Of a DNA stretch of 64,000 bases, positions 45,481 through 57,181 are shown piece by piece. This DNA comes from Ensifer sp. WSM1721 (GTDB lineage: Bacteria > Pseudomonadota > Alphaproteobacteria > Rhizobiales > Rhizobiaceae), in contig NZ_CP165782.1 in NCBI RefSeq assembly GCF_000513895.2, positions 434,001-498,000 on the forward strand, written 5' to 3'. The stretch's first letter is position 1. Each line of letters begins with the position of its first letter. A program made the translations under genes and the position numbers. The notes below the pieces were generated by a model that saw only the letters and a program-made list of their open reading frames with translations, did no database searches and was not told the origin of the DNA.

Positions 45481-45918
45481 TCAACGCCTGCCCGCTCCGG
45501 GAAGCGCGAACACGCCTTCGAGCAAGCCTTCGGCGCCGTGTTCGCTGAGCGTCGAATTGCCGATGCAGTAAAGCGGCGAGATTTGCCCCCTTGAACCGCG
45601 AACCGTCGTCGAGAAGCAGAAGGAAGAGGAGCTTGCCGTCGCCTGTTCCAGGATGCTGAGGATCGTCGGCCGGTCGCCTTTGTCATAGGCGCGGAGGAGA
45701 TCGATGATGCCGCAGGGATTTTGCCTGAGGCCAAGAAGCGAAAGCGTACGCGCACCCAAGACGAAAGTGCCGCTGGCAACGTCGCAACGCCATGGTTCTA
45801 CTAGGCAACCGGCCTCTGCGATACTGCGGGTCCAAGCCTTGTGGGTCTCCGGATTGAGGGGCTTTACCGCTCCCGATCCGGGCGTCATCAAAGTCAGCAT
45901 ATCGCTACGGCTCCCCAT
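45481..45918 (-). CDS. PAS-like orphan protein
   Basis: A 145-residue protein with a single fold resembling PAS_3-type sensor domains: WRCDVASGTFVLGARTLSLLGL near residues 43-64, then LLRAYDKGDRPTIL and a C-terminal GLLEGVFALPG. There is no output domain, signal peptide or membrane span. AGGAGG precedes the ATG at 45918, so translation should be good. It may act as a detached sensory module for a kinase or diguanylate cyclase elsewhere. The assignment rests on pattern only. Confidence 0.6.
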   Translation of the reverse strand: MGSRSDMLTLMTPGSGAVKPLNPETHKAWTRSIAEAGCLVEPWRCDVASGTFVLGARTLSLLGLRQNPCGIIDLLRAYDKGDRPTILSILEQATASSSSFCFSTTVRGSRGQISPLYCIGNSTLSEHGAEGLLEGVFALPGAGRR

Positions 45919-46130
45919 TTAAGCCCTCCTAAACTTAACTTATAAGCGTATGCGTTACAGTTTACAATCACAGCTTTGTTATCATGATGTCGGCTCTTGA
46001 ACGCTTCGGCGCCCGCTAGGTTCCCTCCTGTTCCGGAGCTCACGGCGCTTTATTGTCGCCGCCCTTGCCGGTCTCGACTTGATCCGGTAGGGAAGGCACC
46101 GACCAAGCTTTAAAGCCCGGAATGCCTTCC

Positions 46131-47645
46131 ATGAACGACAAACCGAAGAAAACGCAGAAGCTCAAGGCGCGCCTTCCGCGCGGCTTCGTCGATCGTTCGG
46201 CCGCCGACATTCGCGCGGCCGACGAGATGATCGCGAAGATCCGCGAAGTCTACGAGCGCTATGGCTTCGATCCGGTGGAAACGCCGCTGTTCGAATACAC
46301 GGAGGCACTTGGCAAGTTTCTTCCCGACAGCGACCGTCCGAACGAAGGCGTTTTCTCGCTGACGGACGATGACGAGCAATGGATGAGCTTGCGCTACGAC
46401 CTGACCGCGCCGCTCGCGCGCCACGTCGCGGAGAATTTCAACGAGATCCAGCTTCCCTACCGGACCTACCGCGCCGGCTACGTGTTCCGCAACGAAAAGC
46501 CGGGTCCAGGGCGCTTCCGCCAGTTCATGCAGTTCGATGCCGACACCGTCGGTGCGGCCGGTGTCCAGGCCGATGCCGAAATGTGCATGATGATGGCCGA
46601 TACGATGGAAGCGCTCGGCATCGCACGCGGCGACTACGTGATCCGCGTCAACAACCGCAAGGTTCTGGACGGCGTGCTCGAGGCGATCGGCCTCGGCGGC
46701 GACGAGCAGGCGAACACGCGCCTGACGGTGCTGCGAGCCATCGACAAGCTCGACAAATTCGGCCCCGAGGGCGTGCGCCTGCTGCTCGGCGAAGGGCGCA
46801 AGGATGAGAGCGGAGACTTCACCAAGGGCGCTGGGCTTAACGAGGAGCCGATCCGCAAGATCCTGTTCTTCGTCGGCATCACCGACTATGCGAAGAGCGC
46901 CGACGAGCTGGCAGAGCTCGTCGCCGGCACCGCCCGCGGGGCGGAAGGCGTTGCGGAGCTGAATACCATCCGCAGCCTCGTGCTGAGCGCGGGTTACGAG
47001 GCGGACCGGATCAAGATCGATCCGTCGGTCGTGCGCGGCCTGGAATATTACACAGGCCCGGTCTTCGAGGCCGAGCTGCAATTTGCCGTCACCAACGAGA
47101 AGGGCGAGAAGGTCGTCTTCGGCTCTGTCGGCGGCGGTGGCCGTTATGATGGCCTCGTCTCGCGCTTCATGGGCCAGCCGGTGCCTGCTACGGGCTTCTC
47201 GATCGGTGTGTCGCGGCTGATGACGGCGCTGAAAAACCTCGGCAAACTCGGCGTCGAGGAGGTGATCGCGCCGGTCGTCGTCTGCGTCATGGACCGCGAC
47301 CTCGACAGCATGGGCCGCTACCAGCGCTTCGTGCAGGGGCTGCGCCATGCAGGAATCCGCGCCGAAATGTATCAGGGCAACAAGAAGCACTTTGGCGACC
47401 AGCTCAAATATGCCGACCGGCGTGGCTCGCCGATTGCCATCATCCAGGGCGGTGACGAGCGCGCCGCCGGTGTTGTCCAGATCAAGGATCTGATCGAGGG
47501 CAAGCGGCTTTCGGGTGAAATCGAGGACAACGTCGCCTGGCGTGAGGCACGCGTCGCCCAGGTTTCCGTTCCAGAAAGCGAACTCGTCGCGAAGGTCCGC
47601 GAAATTCTGGCGGGACAGGCAGAGGATCGGAAAAGGGCAGGCTGA
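46131..47645 (+). CDS. hisS: Histidyl-tRNA synthetase
   Basis: A 504-residue class II aminoacyl-tRNA synthetase charging tRNA-His. The signature segments are [15 protein letters not shown] (motif 2 region), [32 protein letters not shown] and [15 protein letters not shown] (motif 3). A C-terminal anticodon domain follows (about 390-500). Start is 46131 or, three residues longer, 46122; neither has a strong ribosome site. It leads hisS-hisZ-hisG with a one-base overlap with hisZ, an arrangement that ties histidine synthesis to its charging. Confidence 0.95.
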   Translation: MNDKPKKTQKLKARLPRGFVDRSAADIRAADEMIAKIREVYERYGFDPVETPLFEYTEALGKFLPDSDRPNEGVFSLTDDDEQWMSLRYDLTAPLARHVAENFNEIQLPYRTYRAGYVFRNEKPGPGRFRQFMQFDADTVGAAGVQADAEMCMMMADTMEALGIARGDYVIRVNNRKVLDGVLEAIGLGGDEQANTRLTVLRAIDKLDKFGPEGVRLLLGEGRKDESGDFTKGAGLNEEPIRKILFFVGITDYAKSADELAELVAGTARGAEGVAELNTIRSLVLSAGYEADRIKIDPSVVRGLEYYTGPVFEAELQFAVTNEKGEKVVFGSVGGGGRYDGLVSRFMGQPVPATGFSIGVSRLMTALKNLGKLGVEEVIAPVVVCVMDRDLDSMGRYQRFVQGLRHAGIRAEMYQGNKKHFGDQLKYADRRGSPIAIIQGGDERAAGVVQIKDLIEGKRLSGEIEDNVAWREARVAQVSVPESELVAKVREILAGQAEDRKRAG

Positions 47646-48793
47646 TGCCGCTGATCAATCTCCCCGCCTTTGCCGGAGACTTGCTCGCCGATTTCGAGCG
47701 GCTGAAGACGCTGCGTGTCGACACGCCGGTGATCCAGCCGGCCGAGCCCTTCCTCGACATGGCGGGAGAGGATCTGCGCCGGCGTATCTTCATGACGGAG
47801 AGCGAGACCGGTGAAAGCCTCTGCCTGCGGCCGGAATTCACCATTCCGGTCTGCCTGCGGCATATCGAAACGGCGACCGGCACGCCACAGCGCTACGCCT
47901 ATCTTGGCGAGGTCTTCCGCCAGCGGCGCGACGGCTCGAGCGAGTTCTATCAGGCGGGCATCGAAGACCTAGGCGACCCGGACACAGCGGGAGCGGACGC
48001 GCGGGCGATCGGCGACGCGATGCTGGTGCTCGCCCACCGGCTGCCGGACGCCCGGCTGAAGGTGACGCTCGGCGACCAGTCGGTCTTCGAGGCGGTAGTT
48101 GCCGCCTGCGGCTTGCCGGCGGGCTGGCAGAAGCGGCTGATCCATGCCTTCGGCGACCAGAAGCAGTTGCAGAAGCTCCTTGGCGAGCTTGCAGATCCCA
48201 AATCGCCCGGCGTCTTCGGCCCTGAAGTCGAGCGGCTTGCAATCACGAGCATTCTCGACGACGAGGAACGGCTCGTCGCCCATATCGCTGACACCATGGA
48301 GGCGACCGGCTATTCCACCAATGCCAGCCGTTCGCCTCGCGACATCGCCCGCCGATTGAAGGAAAAGCTGGAACTGGCGACGACGAGGCTCGATAAAGCG
48401 GCGCTTTCCGTCATGCGCGAGTTCCTGGCTTTCGACCTGGCGCTTGCCGACGCGCCGGCCGCCCTTCACCAGTTCGCCGGCAGATCGGGACTGAAGATAG
48501 ACGACGCGCTTTCGCTTTTCGACGCGCGTGTTGCGGCGATTGCGAAGGTGGGGGCTGACCCCGGCGTCATCCGCTACCGCGCCGCCTTCGGTCGTCCGCT
48601 GGACTATTACACAGGTCTCGTCTTCGAGATCGAGATCGAGGTCGAGGGGACGCCGGCGGTGCTTGCCGGCGGCGGCCGCTTCGATCGCCTGCTGACGCTC
48701 TTGGGCGCTCGCGAGCACATTCCGGCCGTCGGTTTCTCTCTCTGGCTCGATCGGATCGAGCGGGCCATTGCTGCGGCAGGGAGCACGAAATGA
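47645..48793 (+). CDS. hisZ: ATP phosphoribosyltransferase regulatory subunit HisZ
   Basis: A 382-residue class II synthetase-like protein that lost tRNA charging and instead regulates the short HisG. Family segments: [17 protein letters not shown] near the N-terminus, [36 protein letters not shown] and [15 protein letters not shown]. It lacks the anticodon domain of HisS. The start overlaps the hisS stop by one base (TGATG) and the stop overlaps hisG (ATGA). Confidence 0.94.
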   Translation: MPLINLPAFAGDLLADFERLKTLRVDTPVIQPAEPFLDMAGEDLRRRIFMTESETGESLCLRPEFTIPVCLRHIETATGTPQRYAYLGEVFRQRRDGSSEFYQAGIEDLGDPDTAGADARAIGDAMLVLAHRLPDARLKVTLGDQSVFEAVVAACGLPAGWQKRLIHAFGDQKQLQKLLGELADPKSPGVFGPEVERLAITSILDDEERLVAHIADTMEATGYSTNASRSPRDIARRLKEKLELATTRLDKAALSVMREFLAFDLALADAPAALHQFAGRSGLKIDDALSLFDARVAAIAKVGADPGVIRYRAAFGRPLDYYTGLVFEIEIEVEGTPAVLAGGGRFDRLLTLLGAREHIPAVGFSLWLDRIERAIAAAGSTK

Positions 48794-49485
48794 CGATCAC
48801 CATTGCGCTGCCGTCCAAGGGCCGCATGAAGGACGACGCCTCGGCGATTTTCGAGCGTGCCGGCATGAAGATCGTCGCCGTCGGCAACGACCGCTCCTAT
48901 CGCGGCCGGGTCGAGAATTGGGAAGACGTCGAGGTCGCCTTCCTCTCGGCCTCCGAGATTTCCCGCGAAGTCGGCAGCGGCGCCGTCGATTTCGGCGTCA
49001 CCGGCGAGGACCTCGTGCGCGAAAGCCTGGCTGACGTCGACGCACGTGTCGAATTTTCAGCGCGGCTCGGCTTCGGACATGCCGATGTCGTCGTGGCCGT
49101 GCCGGAGATCTGGTACGACGTCGACACCATGGCCGATCTCGGCGACGTCGCCGCCGACTTCCGTGCCCGTCACAGCCGCCGGCTCGCGATCGCGACGAAA
49201 TACTGGCGACTGACGCAGCAGTTCTTCTCCGGCAGCCACGGCATTCAGCTCTACCGCATCGTCGAAAGCCTGGGCGCGACCGAGGGCGCGCCGGCTTCCG
49301 GCTCGGCCGACATCATCGTCGACATCACCTCGACCGGCTCCACGCTCAAGGCGAACCACCTGAAGATCCTCTCGGACGGCGTGATCCTGCACTCGGAGGC
49401 CTGCCTCGTTCGCGCGCGCAAGGCGACCCACGAGGGCAATCCAGTCATCGATCGGATCGTTGCGGCTGTCCGCGCCGCGCTCTGA
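48790..49485 (+). CDS. hisG: ATP phosphoribosyltransferase, short form
   Basis: A 231-residue enzyme that condenses ATP and PRPP in the first step of histidine synthesis. This is the short form without the C-terminal allosteric domain and works only in a complex with HisZ. Visible segments are [26 protein letters not shown] and the PRPP loop [18 protein letters not shown]. The start overlaps hisZ by four bases. A RIME1-like element begins 3 bp after the stop. Confidence 0.95.
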   Translation: MTITIALPSKGRMKDDASAIFERAGMKIVAVGNDRSYRGRVENWEDVEVAFLSASEISREVGSGAVDFGVTGEDLVRESLADVDARVEFSARLGFGHADVVVAVPEIWYDVDTMADLGDVAADFRARHSRRLAIATKYWRLTQQFFSGSHGIQLYRIVESLGATEGAPASGSADIIVDITSTGSTLKANHLKILSDGVILHSEACLVRARKATHEGNPVIDRIVAAVRAAL

Positions 49486-49487
49486 CG

Positions 49488-49593
49488 CTACAGCGCCGTG
49501 CGTCTTTTGAGACGCACAAAGGACGCTGTAGCACTTTGAATTGCTGCATGTTTTTGTCCTTAAATCGGGCACGATTTAAGGACACATGCAGCA
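49488..49593. repeat. RIME1-like intergenic mosaic element, copy 2
   Basis: CTACAGCG (49488-49495) pairs with CGCTGTAG (49524-49531), then GCTGCATG at 49543-49550 pairs with CATGCAGC at 49586-49593 around a CCTTAAATCG/CGATTTAAGG stem. Same layout as 23616-23710. Confidence 0.75.
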
Positions 49594-49705
49594 GTGTATG
49601 GGCTGGACGGAAATTGTCGGTTCGGCCCTGACAAATGCAACCGGCGTTACCTATGTAGGGGCGGCAGATATCCAACCTCCCAAGTCCCACCTCGAGGCAT
49701 CCACT

Positions 49706-50413
49706 ATGGCTGATCTTTCCTCTTTCCCGATCACGAGCCGTTGGCCGGCGAAAAATCCCGACATCATCCAGCTCTACTCGCTGCCGACGCCGAACGGCGT
49801 GAAGATCTCGATCGCTCTCGAAGAGCTTGGGCTCCCCTATGAGGCGCACCGTATCTCCTTCGACACCAACGAGCAGAAGTCGCCCGAGTTCGTGTCGCTC
49901 AATCCGAATGGCCGCATTCCGGCGATCATCGATCCGAACGGACCGGACGGCAAGCCGATCGGCCTCTTCGAGTCCGGCGCGATCCTGATCTATCTCGCGG
50001 AAAAGACCGGCAAGCTCATTCCGGCGGATGCGGGCCGTCGCTACGAGACGCTTTGCTGGGTCATGTTCCAGATGGGCGGCATCGGGCCCATGTTCGGGCA
50101 GTTCGGCCACTTCTTCAAATTCGCCGCCGACAAGGTCGCCAACAATTCCTATCCGGTTGAGCGCTACCGTGACGAGTCGAAGCGTCTTCTCGGTGTCCTG
50201 GAAGCAAGACTCGACGGCCGGCAATGGCTGATGGGCGACGAGTACACCATCGCCGATATCGCCACCTATCCTTGGGTGGAAGGCGCGCGCAAGTTCTATG
50301 GCGGCGCCGAGGCTCTCGATTACAAGAGCTTCCCGAACGTCATGGCCTGGGTCGAGCGCGGCCTTGCGCGCCCGGCCGCACAGAAAGGCATGGAAATTCC
50401 CAGAAAGGAATGA
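49706..50413 (+). CDS. Glutathione S-transferase family protein (YghU/YfcG-like)
   Basis: A 235-residue two-domain GST. The thioredoxin-like N-terminal domain begins QLYSLPTPNGVKISIALEELGL; the TPNGVK motif is that of the YghU/YfcG subgroup, which has disulfide-bond reductase activity in E. coli. The glutathione site ESGAILIYLAEKTG is present. The C-terminal helical domain ends with YPWVEGARKFYGG. The start at 49706 follows GAGG. A flavoprotein follows by 76 bp on the same strand. Confidence 0.92.
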   Translation: MADLSSFPITSRWPAKNPDIIQLYSLPTPNGVKISIALEELGLPYEAHRISFDTNEQKSPEFVSLNPNGRIPAIIDPNGPDGKPIGLFESGAILIYLAEKTGKLIPADAGRRYETLCWVMFQMGGIGPMFGQFGHFFKFAADKVANNSYPVERYRDESKRLLGVLEARLDGRQWLMGDEYTIADIATYPWVEGARKFYGGAEALDYKSFPNVMAWVERGLARPAAQKGMEIPRKE

Positions 50414-50489
50414 CCCTTGCGTGATGCTCCGGCCCGAGTTGACGAAGCCCGGGCCGGAAGGATACGGGTGAGTAGAGACGTCGAGACGG

Positions 50490-51716
50490 GTGGAAAAGGT
50501 GTCGGGAAGACTTGTTGTTGTCGGCGGCGGGCAGGCCGCTTTCGCCTTGGTTGCCAAGCTCCGTGCCCTTGAGGACAAGCGCCCGATCACCGTTATCGCC
50601 GCCGAAGAGAGCCTGCCCTACCAACGGCCGCCGCTTTCCAAGAAATACCTGTTGCGCGAAATGACCCTCGACCGGCTGCTCTACCGGCCGGAGAACTGGT
50701 ATGCGGAGCACGAGATCGATATCCGCCTCGCGACGACGGTGACGCGGGTGGACCGGGCGGCAAAGCAAGTAACGCTCAGCGACGGCTCGAAGCTCGACTA
50801 TGAAACACTGGCCTTTGCTACGGGAGCCACACCACGCCGGCTACCGGCTCCGATCGGCGGCGATCTCGCCGGCGTCTATGTGGTGCGCGATTTCAAGGAC
50901 GCGGACCAACTCGCCGAGGAGATGAAACCGGGTCGGCGCGTCCTGGTGGTCGGTGGCGGGTATATCGGCCTGGAAGCGGCGGCGGTCGCCAGAACCTGTG
51001 GGCTCGAGGTCACCGTCATCGAAATGGCGGATCGTATTCTCCAGCGCGTCGCTTCCGCGGCGACTTCCGCGATCGTCCGTGAAATCCATCGCTCGCATGG
51101 AGTCGATATCCGCGAACGCATGGGCCTTCACCGGCTGATTGGCGACGGAGGCCGGGTCTCGGGGGCCGAGCTTGCGGATGGCTCCATCATCCCGGTCGAC
51201 CTTGTTGTCGTCGGCATCGGCGTGACGGCGAATGATGTGCTGGCGCATGATGCCGGGCTCGATACCGCCAACGGCATCGTCGTAGACAGCCATGGCCGGA
51301 CGTCCGATCCGGCCATCTTCGCCATAGGCGATTGTGCAGTCTTCCCCTGGCACGACATGCGCGTTCGCCTCGAGTCAGTGCAGAATGCCGTGGATCAGGC
51401 GGAAGCGATCGCCGCCATCCTCGCCGGCGGTTCAGAGCCTTACGATCCCAATCCCTGGTTCTGGTCGGATCAATACGACGTGAAGCTGCAGATTGCCGGC
51501 TTTGGGCTCGGCCATGACGAGACACTGGTCCGCCCCGGCCAGCGCGAGGGCAGCGTCTCCGTCTGGTATTTCCGGCAGGGCAAGCTGATCGCGGTCGACG
51601 CCGTCAACGACGCCAAAGCTTATGTGACGGGGAAGAAATTGCTTGAGGCGGGTGCCACCCCGAACCGCGCACTCCTGGCCGATCCGCAGATCGATCTCAA
51701 GACGTTACTGGCATAG
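50490..51716 (+). CDS. FAD-dependent ferredoxin-reductase-type oxidoreductase
   Basis: A 408-residue pyridine-nucleotide disulfide-fold flavoprotein. FAD motif VVVGGGQAAFALVAKLR, NAD motif VLVVGGGYIGLEAAAVART, and the second FAD motif AIFAIGDCAVF are all visible. A C-terminal dimerisation domain (WSDQYDVKLQIAGFGLGHDE) is that of the ThcD/rhodocoxin reductase and AIF-like group that reduce ferredoxins for P450 or dioxygenase systems. GTG starts at 50490 or 50499 are possible. No ferredoxin or P450 gene is adjacent. Confidence 0.88.
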   Translation: MEKVSGRLVVVGGGQAAFALVAKLRALEDKRPITVIAAEESLPYQRPPLSKKYLLREMTLDRLLYRPENWYAEHEIDIRLATTVTRVDRAAKQVTLSDGSKLDYETLAFATGATPRRLPAPIGGDLAGVYVVRDFKDADQLAEEMKPGRRVLVVGGGYIGLEAAAVARTCGLEVTVIEMADRILQRVASAATSAIVREIHRSHGVDIRERMGLHRLIGDGGRVSGAELADGSIIPVDLVVVGIGVTANDVLAHDAGLDTANGIVVDSHGRTSDPAIFAIGDCAVFPWHDMRVRLESVQNAVDQAEAIAAILAGGSEPYDPNPWFWSDQYDVKLQIAGFGLGHDETLVRPGQREGSVSVWYFRQGKLIAVDAVNDAKAYVTGKKLLEAGATPNRALLADPQIDLKTLLA

Positions 51717-51907
51717 CGGCCGAATTGCGTCACCTGCGCACCGTTCTGCGCTGCGGTTTCGCGATTCATTAACGCAAAAAGCACTGTTTCATCTCGAAAC
51801 GGCTGCCCGTCGGTTATCTTCATCCTTCCTTAAACGGCGCAGAGCCAACAGATAGAGACCCTGCGCGGTACGCGTGGCGGGCAGACTTTTTATGTGGGCG
51901 ACCTGCG

Positions 51908-54700
51908 ATGTTCAAGATCCTTTCGTGCCTCGTCGTGGAACATGATCTGCGCCTGGTTGCGCTGGCAGCGGTGATCTGCTTCCTGTCCAGCTATGGTGCC
52001 GTGACCCTGCTTCAGCGTGCGCGTGCTTCCAAGGGCAGGCCGCAGGCGATCTGGGTAGCGGCCGCAGGCGCCGCCAGCGGTTTCGGTATATGGGCCACGC
52101 ACTTCATCGCCATGCTCGCATACGATCCGGGTGTCGTGCTCGGCTATCAGGCGAAGCTCACGACATTATCGCTGGTCGTCGCGATCGTACTGACAACGTC
52201 GGCCCTGGCGGTCGCGACCCATATGAGGGGGCGGGCCGCATGGCTGCTTGGCGGTCTGGTTCTTGGCGCCGGCGTAGCCTGCATGCATTTCCTGGGCATG
52301 GCCGCGCTTGAGGTGCCCGGAGCCATCCGCTGGGACACGGCGCTCGTTGCCGCGTCCATCCTGGTCGGCTCACTGTTCGACATAGGCGCGCTCCTCGCGA
52401 TCGACCGCGGCGGTAGCGCGCTGAAATCCAAGCTGATCGCAACATCGGCGATGACGCTCGGCATCGTCGCGCTGCACTTCACCGCCATGGGCGCGGTAAC
52501 TCTCGAGATCGAGCGCGCGAGAGAGATTCGCGAAGGAATGATCGCGCCGCATCTTCTGGCCTTCGTCATCGCCGGAACGGCCTTCTTCCTTCTTTCCGCC
52601 GTGCTGATCGCCGCCGCTTTTGCACGCCAGGCGGAAATCCTCGCGGCGGCCTCGGAGAAAGAGTTCGCGCGCTTTGTGCGGAGCGTCAAGGAGTACGCGA
52701 TCTGCATGCTCGATGTGGACGGCCGCGTCGCAAGCTGGAACGCCGGCGCCGAGGCCAACAAAGGCTACACGGCTGCGGAAATCATCGGCAAGAACTTCGT
52801 CTGCTTCTATTCTCCTGAGGAGCAGGAGGCGAAGCTGCCGGAGCGCGCTTTGCGCATTGCCCTTGATGCCGGCAAATATGAAACTGAGGGCTGGCGCTAC
52901 CGCAAGGACGGGACCCGGCTCTGGGCGCATGTCATCATCGATCCGCTCATCGACGATGACGGGCGGCATGCGGGCTTCATCACGATCGTCAAGGACATCA
53001 CCAAACAGAAAGAAGACGCCGACCGCATCGCCGAGGTCACCAAGAATCTCGACATTGCGCTTGAGAACATGAGTCAGGGCATATGTCTCTTCGATCGTGC
53101 CGATCGGCTATTGATCTCGAACCGTCGCAGCCTCGAGATATTCGGTCTCCCTGAATCGCTCGCGGGCAAGGGACTGACCTTCCGCGAAGTTCTTGGCCGA
53201 CTATCGGCCCGCAGCTATGCGGATCCGACTGTGGCGGAAGCGAGAGTGCAGGAGGCCTATCAGAAGCACAGGCTCGACATCGTCGCGAAGGGCGGTGGGG
53301 ACCTGATCGAGAAATTGCCGAACGGCCGCTCCATCCTCACGAAGCACCGGACGCTTCCCGATGGCGGTTGGGTTTCCACCTACGAGGATATTACCGAGCG
53401 GCTCGACTCGGAGGAGCAGATCTCCTTCCTCGCCCGTCACGACAGTCTGACGGGTCTGCCCAACCGGCCGGAGTTCAATAGTTACCTGGACGAGGAGCTT
53501 GATGCGGCCGCCTGGTTCTCGCGCAAGGTGGCGGTCATCGGCATCGACCTCGACAAGTTCAAGGAAGTCAACGACCTGCACGGGCATGCGGCAGGCGATT
53601 TCGTCCTGGTCACGATCGCACAGCGGATGAAGGCGCTTCTTCAGGAAGGCGAGTTCGTCGCCCGCTTCGGCGGAGACGAGTTTGCCGCCGTCAAGCGCTT
53701 CGAGGAGCTCGCCGAGCTCAACGATTTCCTGCTGCGCCTCGAGAAATGCCTGCACGAGGAGATGCGCTTCGGCGATTTCGAACTGAAGTCGGGTGGCAGC
53801 ATGGGCGTGGCGATCTATCCTGAGGACGCGGAGACCGCCGACGCGCTGATCAACAACGCCGATCTCGCCATGTATCGCGCGAAGGCGGCACTGAACCAGA
53901 CGGTCTGCTTCTACGAGGTGTCCATGGACGAGGCGGCCCGCAGCCGCCGCGCGCTCGCCAACGATCTTTGGGACGCCGTGGAGAAAAACCAGCTCGCGCT
54001 GCACTATCAAGTTCAGAAATCGGTCACCACGGGTGATGTCACCGGCTACGAGGTGCTGCTGCGCTGGAAGCATCCGGAACGCGGCATGGTGCCGCCGAAC
54101 GAGTTCATTCCGCTCGCCGAGGAGTGCGGCGCCATTCTGCCGATCGGCGAATGGGTACTGCGTGAAGCCTGCCGTGAAGCGGCCAGCTGGGACCACCACT
54201 TCAAGATCGCAGTGAACCTGTCGCCGGTGCAGCTTGCGAATGGCGACATCGTCAACCTCGTCCAGGCAATCCTCGTCGAAACGGGGCTCGACCCGAAGCG
54301 GCTCGAACTGGAGATCACCGAGTCGACGATCATCGACGACAAGGAGCGGGCGCTATTGACGCTTCGAGAAATCAAGGCGCTCGGCGTGACGATCGCCATC
54401 GACGATTTCGGCACCGGCTATTCCTCGCTGGAAACGCTTCGCTCGTTCCCGTTCGACAAGATCAAGCTCGACAAGAGCTTCATGTGGGAAGTCGAAGGAA
54501 GCCCGCAGGCCAAGGCAATCGTCCGCGCCATCCTTGCCCTCGGGCAGAGCCTCTCGGTCCCGGTCCTCGCGGAGGGTGTCGAGACGCAGAACCAACTCGA
54601 AATCCTGCAGGCGGAAGGTTGCGACGAGGCACAGGGCTACCTGCTCGGGCGCCCGGCGCCGATCGCCGCGGTGATCGGCGTCCGGACGCAGGCTGCCTGA
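51908..54700 (+). CDS. MHYT-PAS-GGDEF-EAL cyclic-di-GMP regulator
   Basis: A 930-residue membrane protein. The first 250 residues form a seven-helix MHYT sensor with three His-rich repeats (WATHFIAMLAYDPG, VACMHFLGMAALEV, IVALHFTAMGAV), which bind copper or gases in the family model. A PAS domain follows (about 250-365), then a second PAS-like segment (to about 495), a GGDEF domain with intact RFGGDEFAAV near 597, and an EAL domain. The EAL box reads EVL (GYEVLLRWKHPERG) instead of EAL, but the catalytic Glu and the DDFGTGYSSLETLRSFP segment remain. Both synthesis and breakdown of c-di-GMP seem possible. Confidence 0.92.
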   Translation: MFKILSCLVVEHDLRLVALAAVICFLSSYGAVTLLQRARASKGRPQAIWVAAAGAASGFGIWATHFIAMLAYDPGVVLGYQAKLTTLSLVVAIVLTTSALAVATHMRGRAAWLLGGLVLGAGVACMHFLGMAALEVPGAIRWDTALVAASILVGSLFDIGALLAIDRGGSALKSKLIATSAMTLGIVALHFTAMGAVTLEIERAREIREGMIAPHLLAFVIAGTAFFLLSAVLIAAAFARQAEILAAASEKEFARFVRSVKEYAICMLDVDGRVASWNAGAEANKGYTAAEIIGKNFVCFYSPEEQEAKLPERALRIALDAGKYETEGWRYRKDGTRLWAHVIIDPLIDDDGRHAGFITIVKDITKQKEDADRIAEVTKNLDIALENMSQGICLFDRADRLLISNRRSLEIFGLPESLAGKGLTFREVLGRLSARSYADPTVAEARVQEAYQKHRLDIVAKGGGDLIEKLPNGRSILTKHRTLPDGGWVSTYEDITERLDSEEQISFLARHDSLTGLPNRPEFNSYLDEELDAAAWFSRKVAVIGIDLDKFKEVNDLHGHAAGDFVLVTIAQRMKALLQEGEFVARFGGDEFAAVKRFEELAELNDFLLRLEKCLHEEMRFGDFELKSGGSMGVAIYPEDAETADALINNADLAMYRAKAALNQTVCFYEVSMDEAARSRRALANDLWDAVEKNQLALHYQVQKSVTTGDVTGYEVLLRWKHPERGMVPPNEFIPLAEECGAILPIGEWVLREACREAASWDHHFKIAVNLSPVQLANGDIVNLVQAILVETGLDPKRLELEITESTIIDDKERALLTLREIKALGVTIAIDDFGTGYSSLETLRSFPFDKIKLDKSFMWEVEGSPQAKAIVRAILALGQSLSVPVLAEGVETQNQLEILQAEGCDEAQGYLLGRPAPIAAVIGVRTQAA

Positions 54701-55005
54701 CGCTGAAGCTACCGCTTCGGCAGGACCTCCGGGCCGTCGATCATGAATCGCCGAAAGAGGAAGATGCCGAATATGGAGCCCGAATAGCGTTCCTCCAGCC
54801 CCATGACTCGCCCGTGCAGAAAACGGGCTGCCGCAGTCTCATCTCGATTATGATTGTCGTGCGGAAACAGAAGGACGAGAAGGCTCTTGCTGCCTGCTCG
54901 AAGAGTTTAAAGCACGTCACGTCGCTCGGCCGGGTTGTAGCAGCGAATGAAATTCGTGGCGCGGATCGTCTTTACTCGGCGGCTCCGATAGGCGTCTTGA
55001 CGTAC
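54701..55005. other. Intergenic region after the c-di-GMP gene
   Basis: Between the c-di-GMP gene and the groEL terminator. It contains a short reading frame on the minus strand (54709-54804) described separately; otherwise no promoter, hairpin or RNA is clear. Confidence 0.35.
54709..54804 (-). pseudogene. Short coding-like frame or gene remnant
   Basis: Minus-strand ATG at 54804 to TAG at 54709 encodes 31 residues beginning MGLEERYSGSIFGIF and ending DGPEVLPKR. Third codon positions are strongly G/C as in real genes here. The frame stays open upstream for about 34 more codons (…FPHDNHNRDETAAARFLHGRV) to a TAA, without a good start. It may be the tail of a lost gene or a microprotein. No family recognised and no ribosome site found. 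Confidence 0.3.
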
Positions 55006-55008
55006 AGC

Positions 55009-55035
55009 AAAAAGGGCGGCCTCGAGGCCGCCCTT
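55009..55035 (-). terminator. groESL terminator
   Basis: A 24-bp perfect palindrome AAGGGCGGCC-TCGA-GGCCGCCCTT (55012-55035). On the minus strand it is followed by a T-run (complement of 55009-55013), about 40 bp after the groEL stop. Confidence 0.9.
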
Positions 55036-55075
55036 CCTGTCGGATGGTATCCCCTGTGCTAGGCCTGTCGCCCTA

Positions 55076-56755
<1,680 letters not shown>

Positions 56756-56791
56756 TCAAATTGCGGAAGTTTGGAAAGGGATGCCGGCCGA

Positions 56792-57088
56792 TCAGCCGAT
56801 GATGCCCATGATGTCGGCTTCCTTCATGATCAGAAGGTCTTCGCCGTTGATCTTGACTTCGGTGCCAGACCACTTGCCGAACAGGACGCGGTCGCCAGCC
56901 TTGACGTCGAGCGGAACAACCTTGCCGCTTTCGTCGCGGGCACCCGAACCGACAGCCACGATTTCGCCTTCTTGCGGCTTTTCCTTCGCGGTGTCCGGAA
57001 TGATGATGCCGCCCTTGGTCTTTTCTTCAGACTCAACGCGGCGGACGACAACGCGGTCGTGCAGCGGACGGAAATTGGTGCTTGCCAT
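56792..57088 (-). CDS. groES: Co-chaperonin GroES
   Basis: A 98-residue co-chaperonin that caps the GroEL cage as a heptamer. The N-terminal [42 protein letters not shown] and the C-terminal [32 protein letters not shown] are the family pattern, with a mobile loop at about 20-35. It is the first gene of groES-groEL. Upstream lie a housekeeping-type promoter and a CIRCE operator placed at the likely +1 region, so HrcA repression controls it. Confidence 0.97.
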   Translation of the reverse strand: MASTNFRPLHDRVVVRRVESEEKTKGGIIIPDTAKEKPQEGEIVAVGSGARDESGKVVPLDVKAGDRVLFGKWSGTEVKINGEDLLIMKEADIMGIIG

Positions 57089-57146
57089 TGTCTAATCCCT
57101 CGATCAAATGACATTGCGGATCGTTGATAGACCCGGTGGATGGTTG

Positions 57147-57173
57147 TTAGCACTCATAAATTGCGAGTGCTAG
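57147..57173 (-). promoter_or_regulatory. CIRCE element (HrcA operator)
   Basis: TTAGCACTC (57147-57155), a 9-bp spacer and GAGTGCTAG (57165-57173) form the CIRCE inverted repeat; the last base differs from the consensus A. It starts nine bases after the -10 box of the groES promoter. Confidence 0.95.
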
Positions 57174-57181
57174 CGCCGCCG

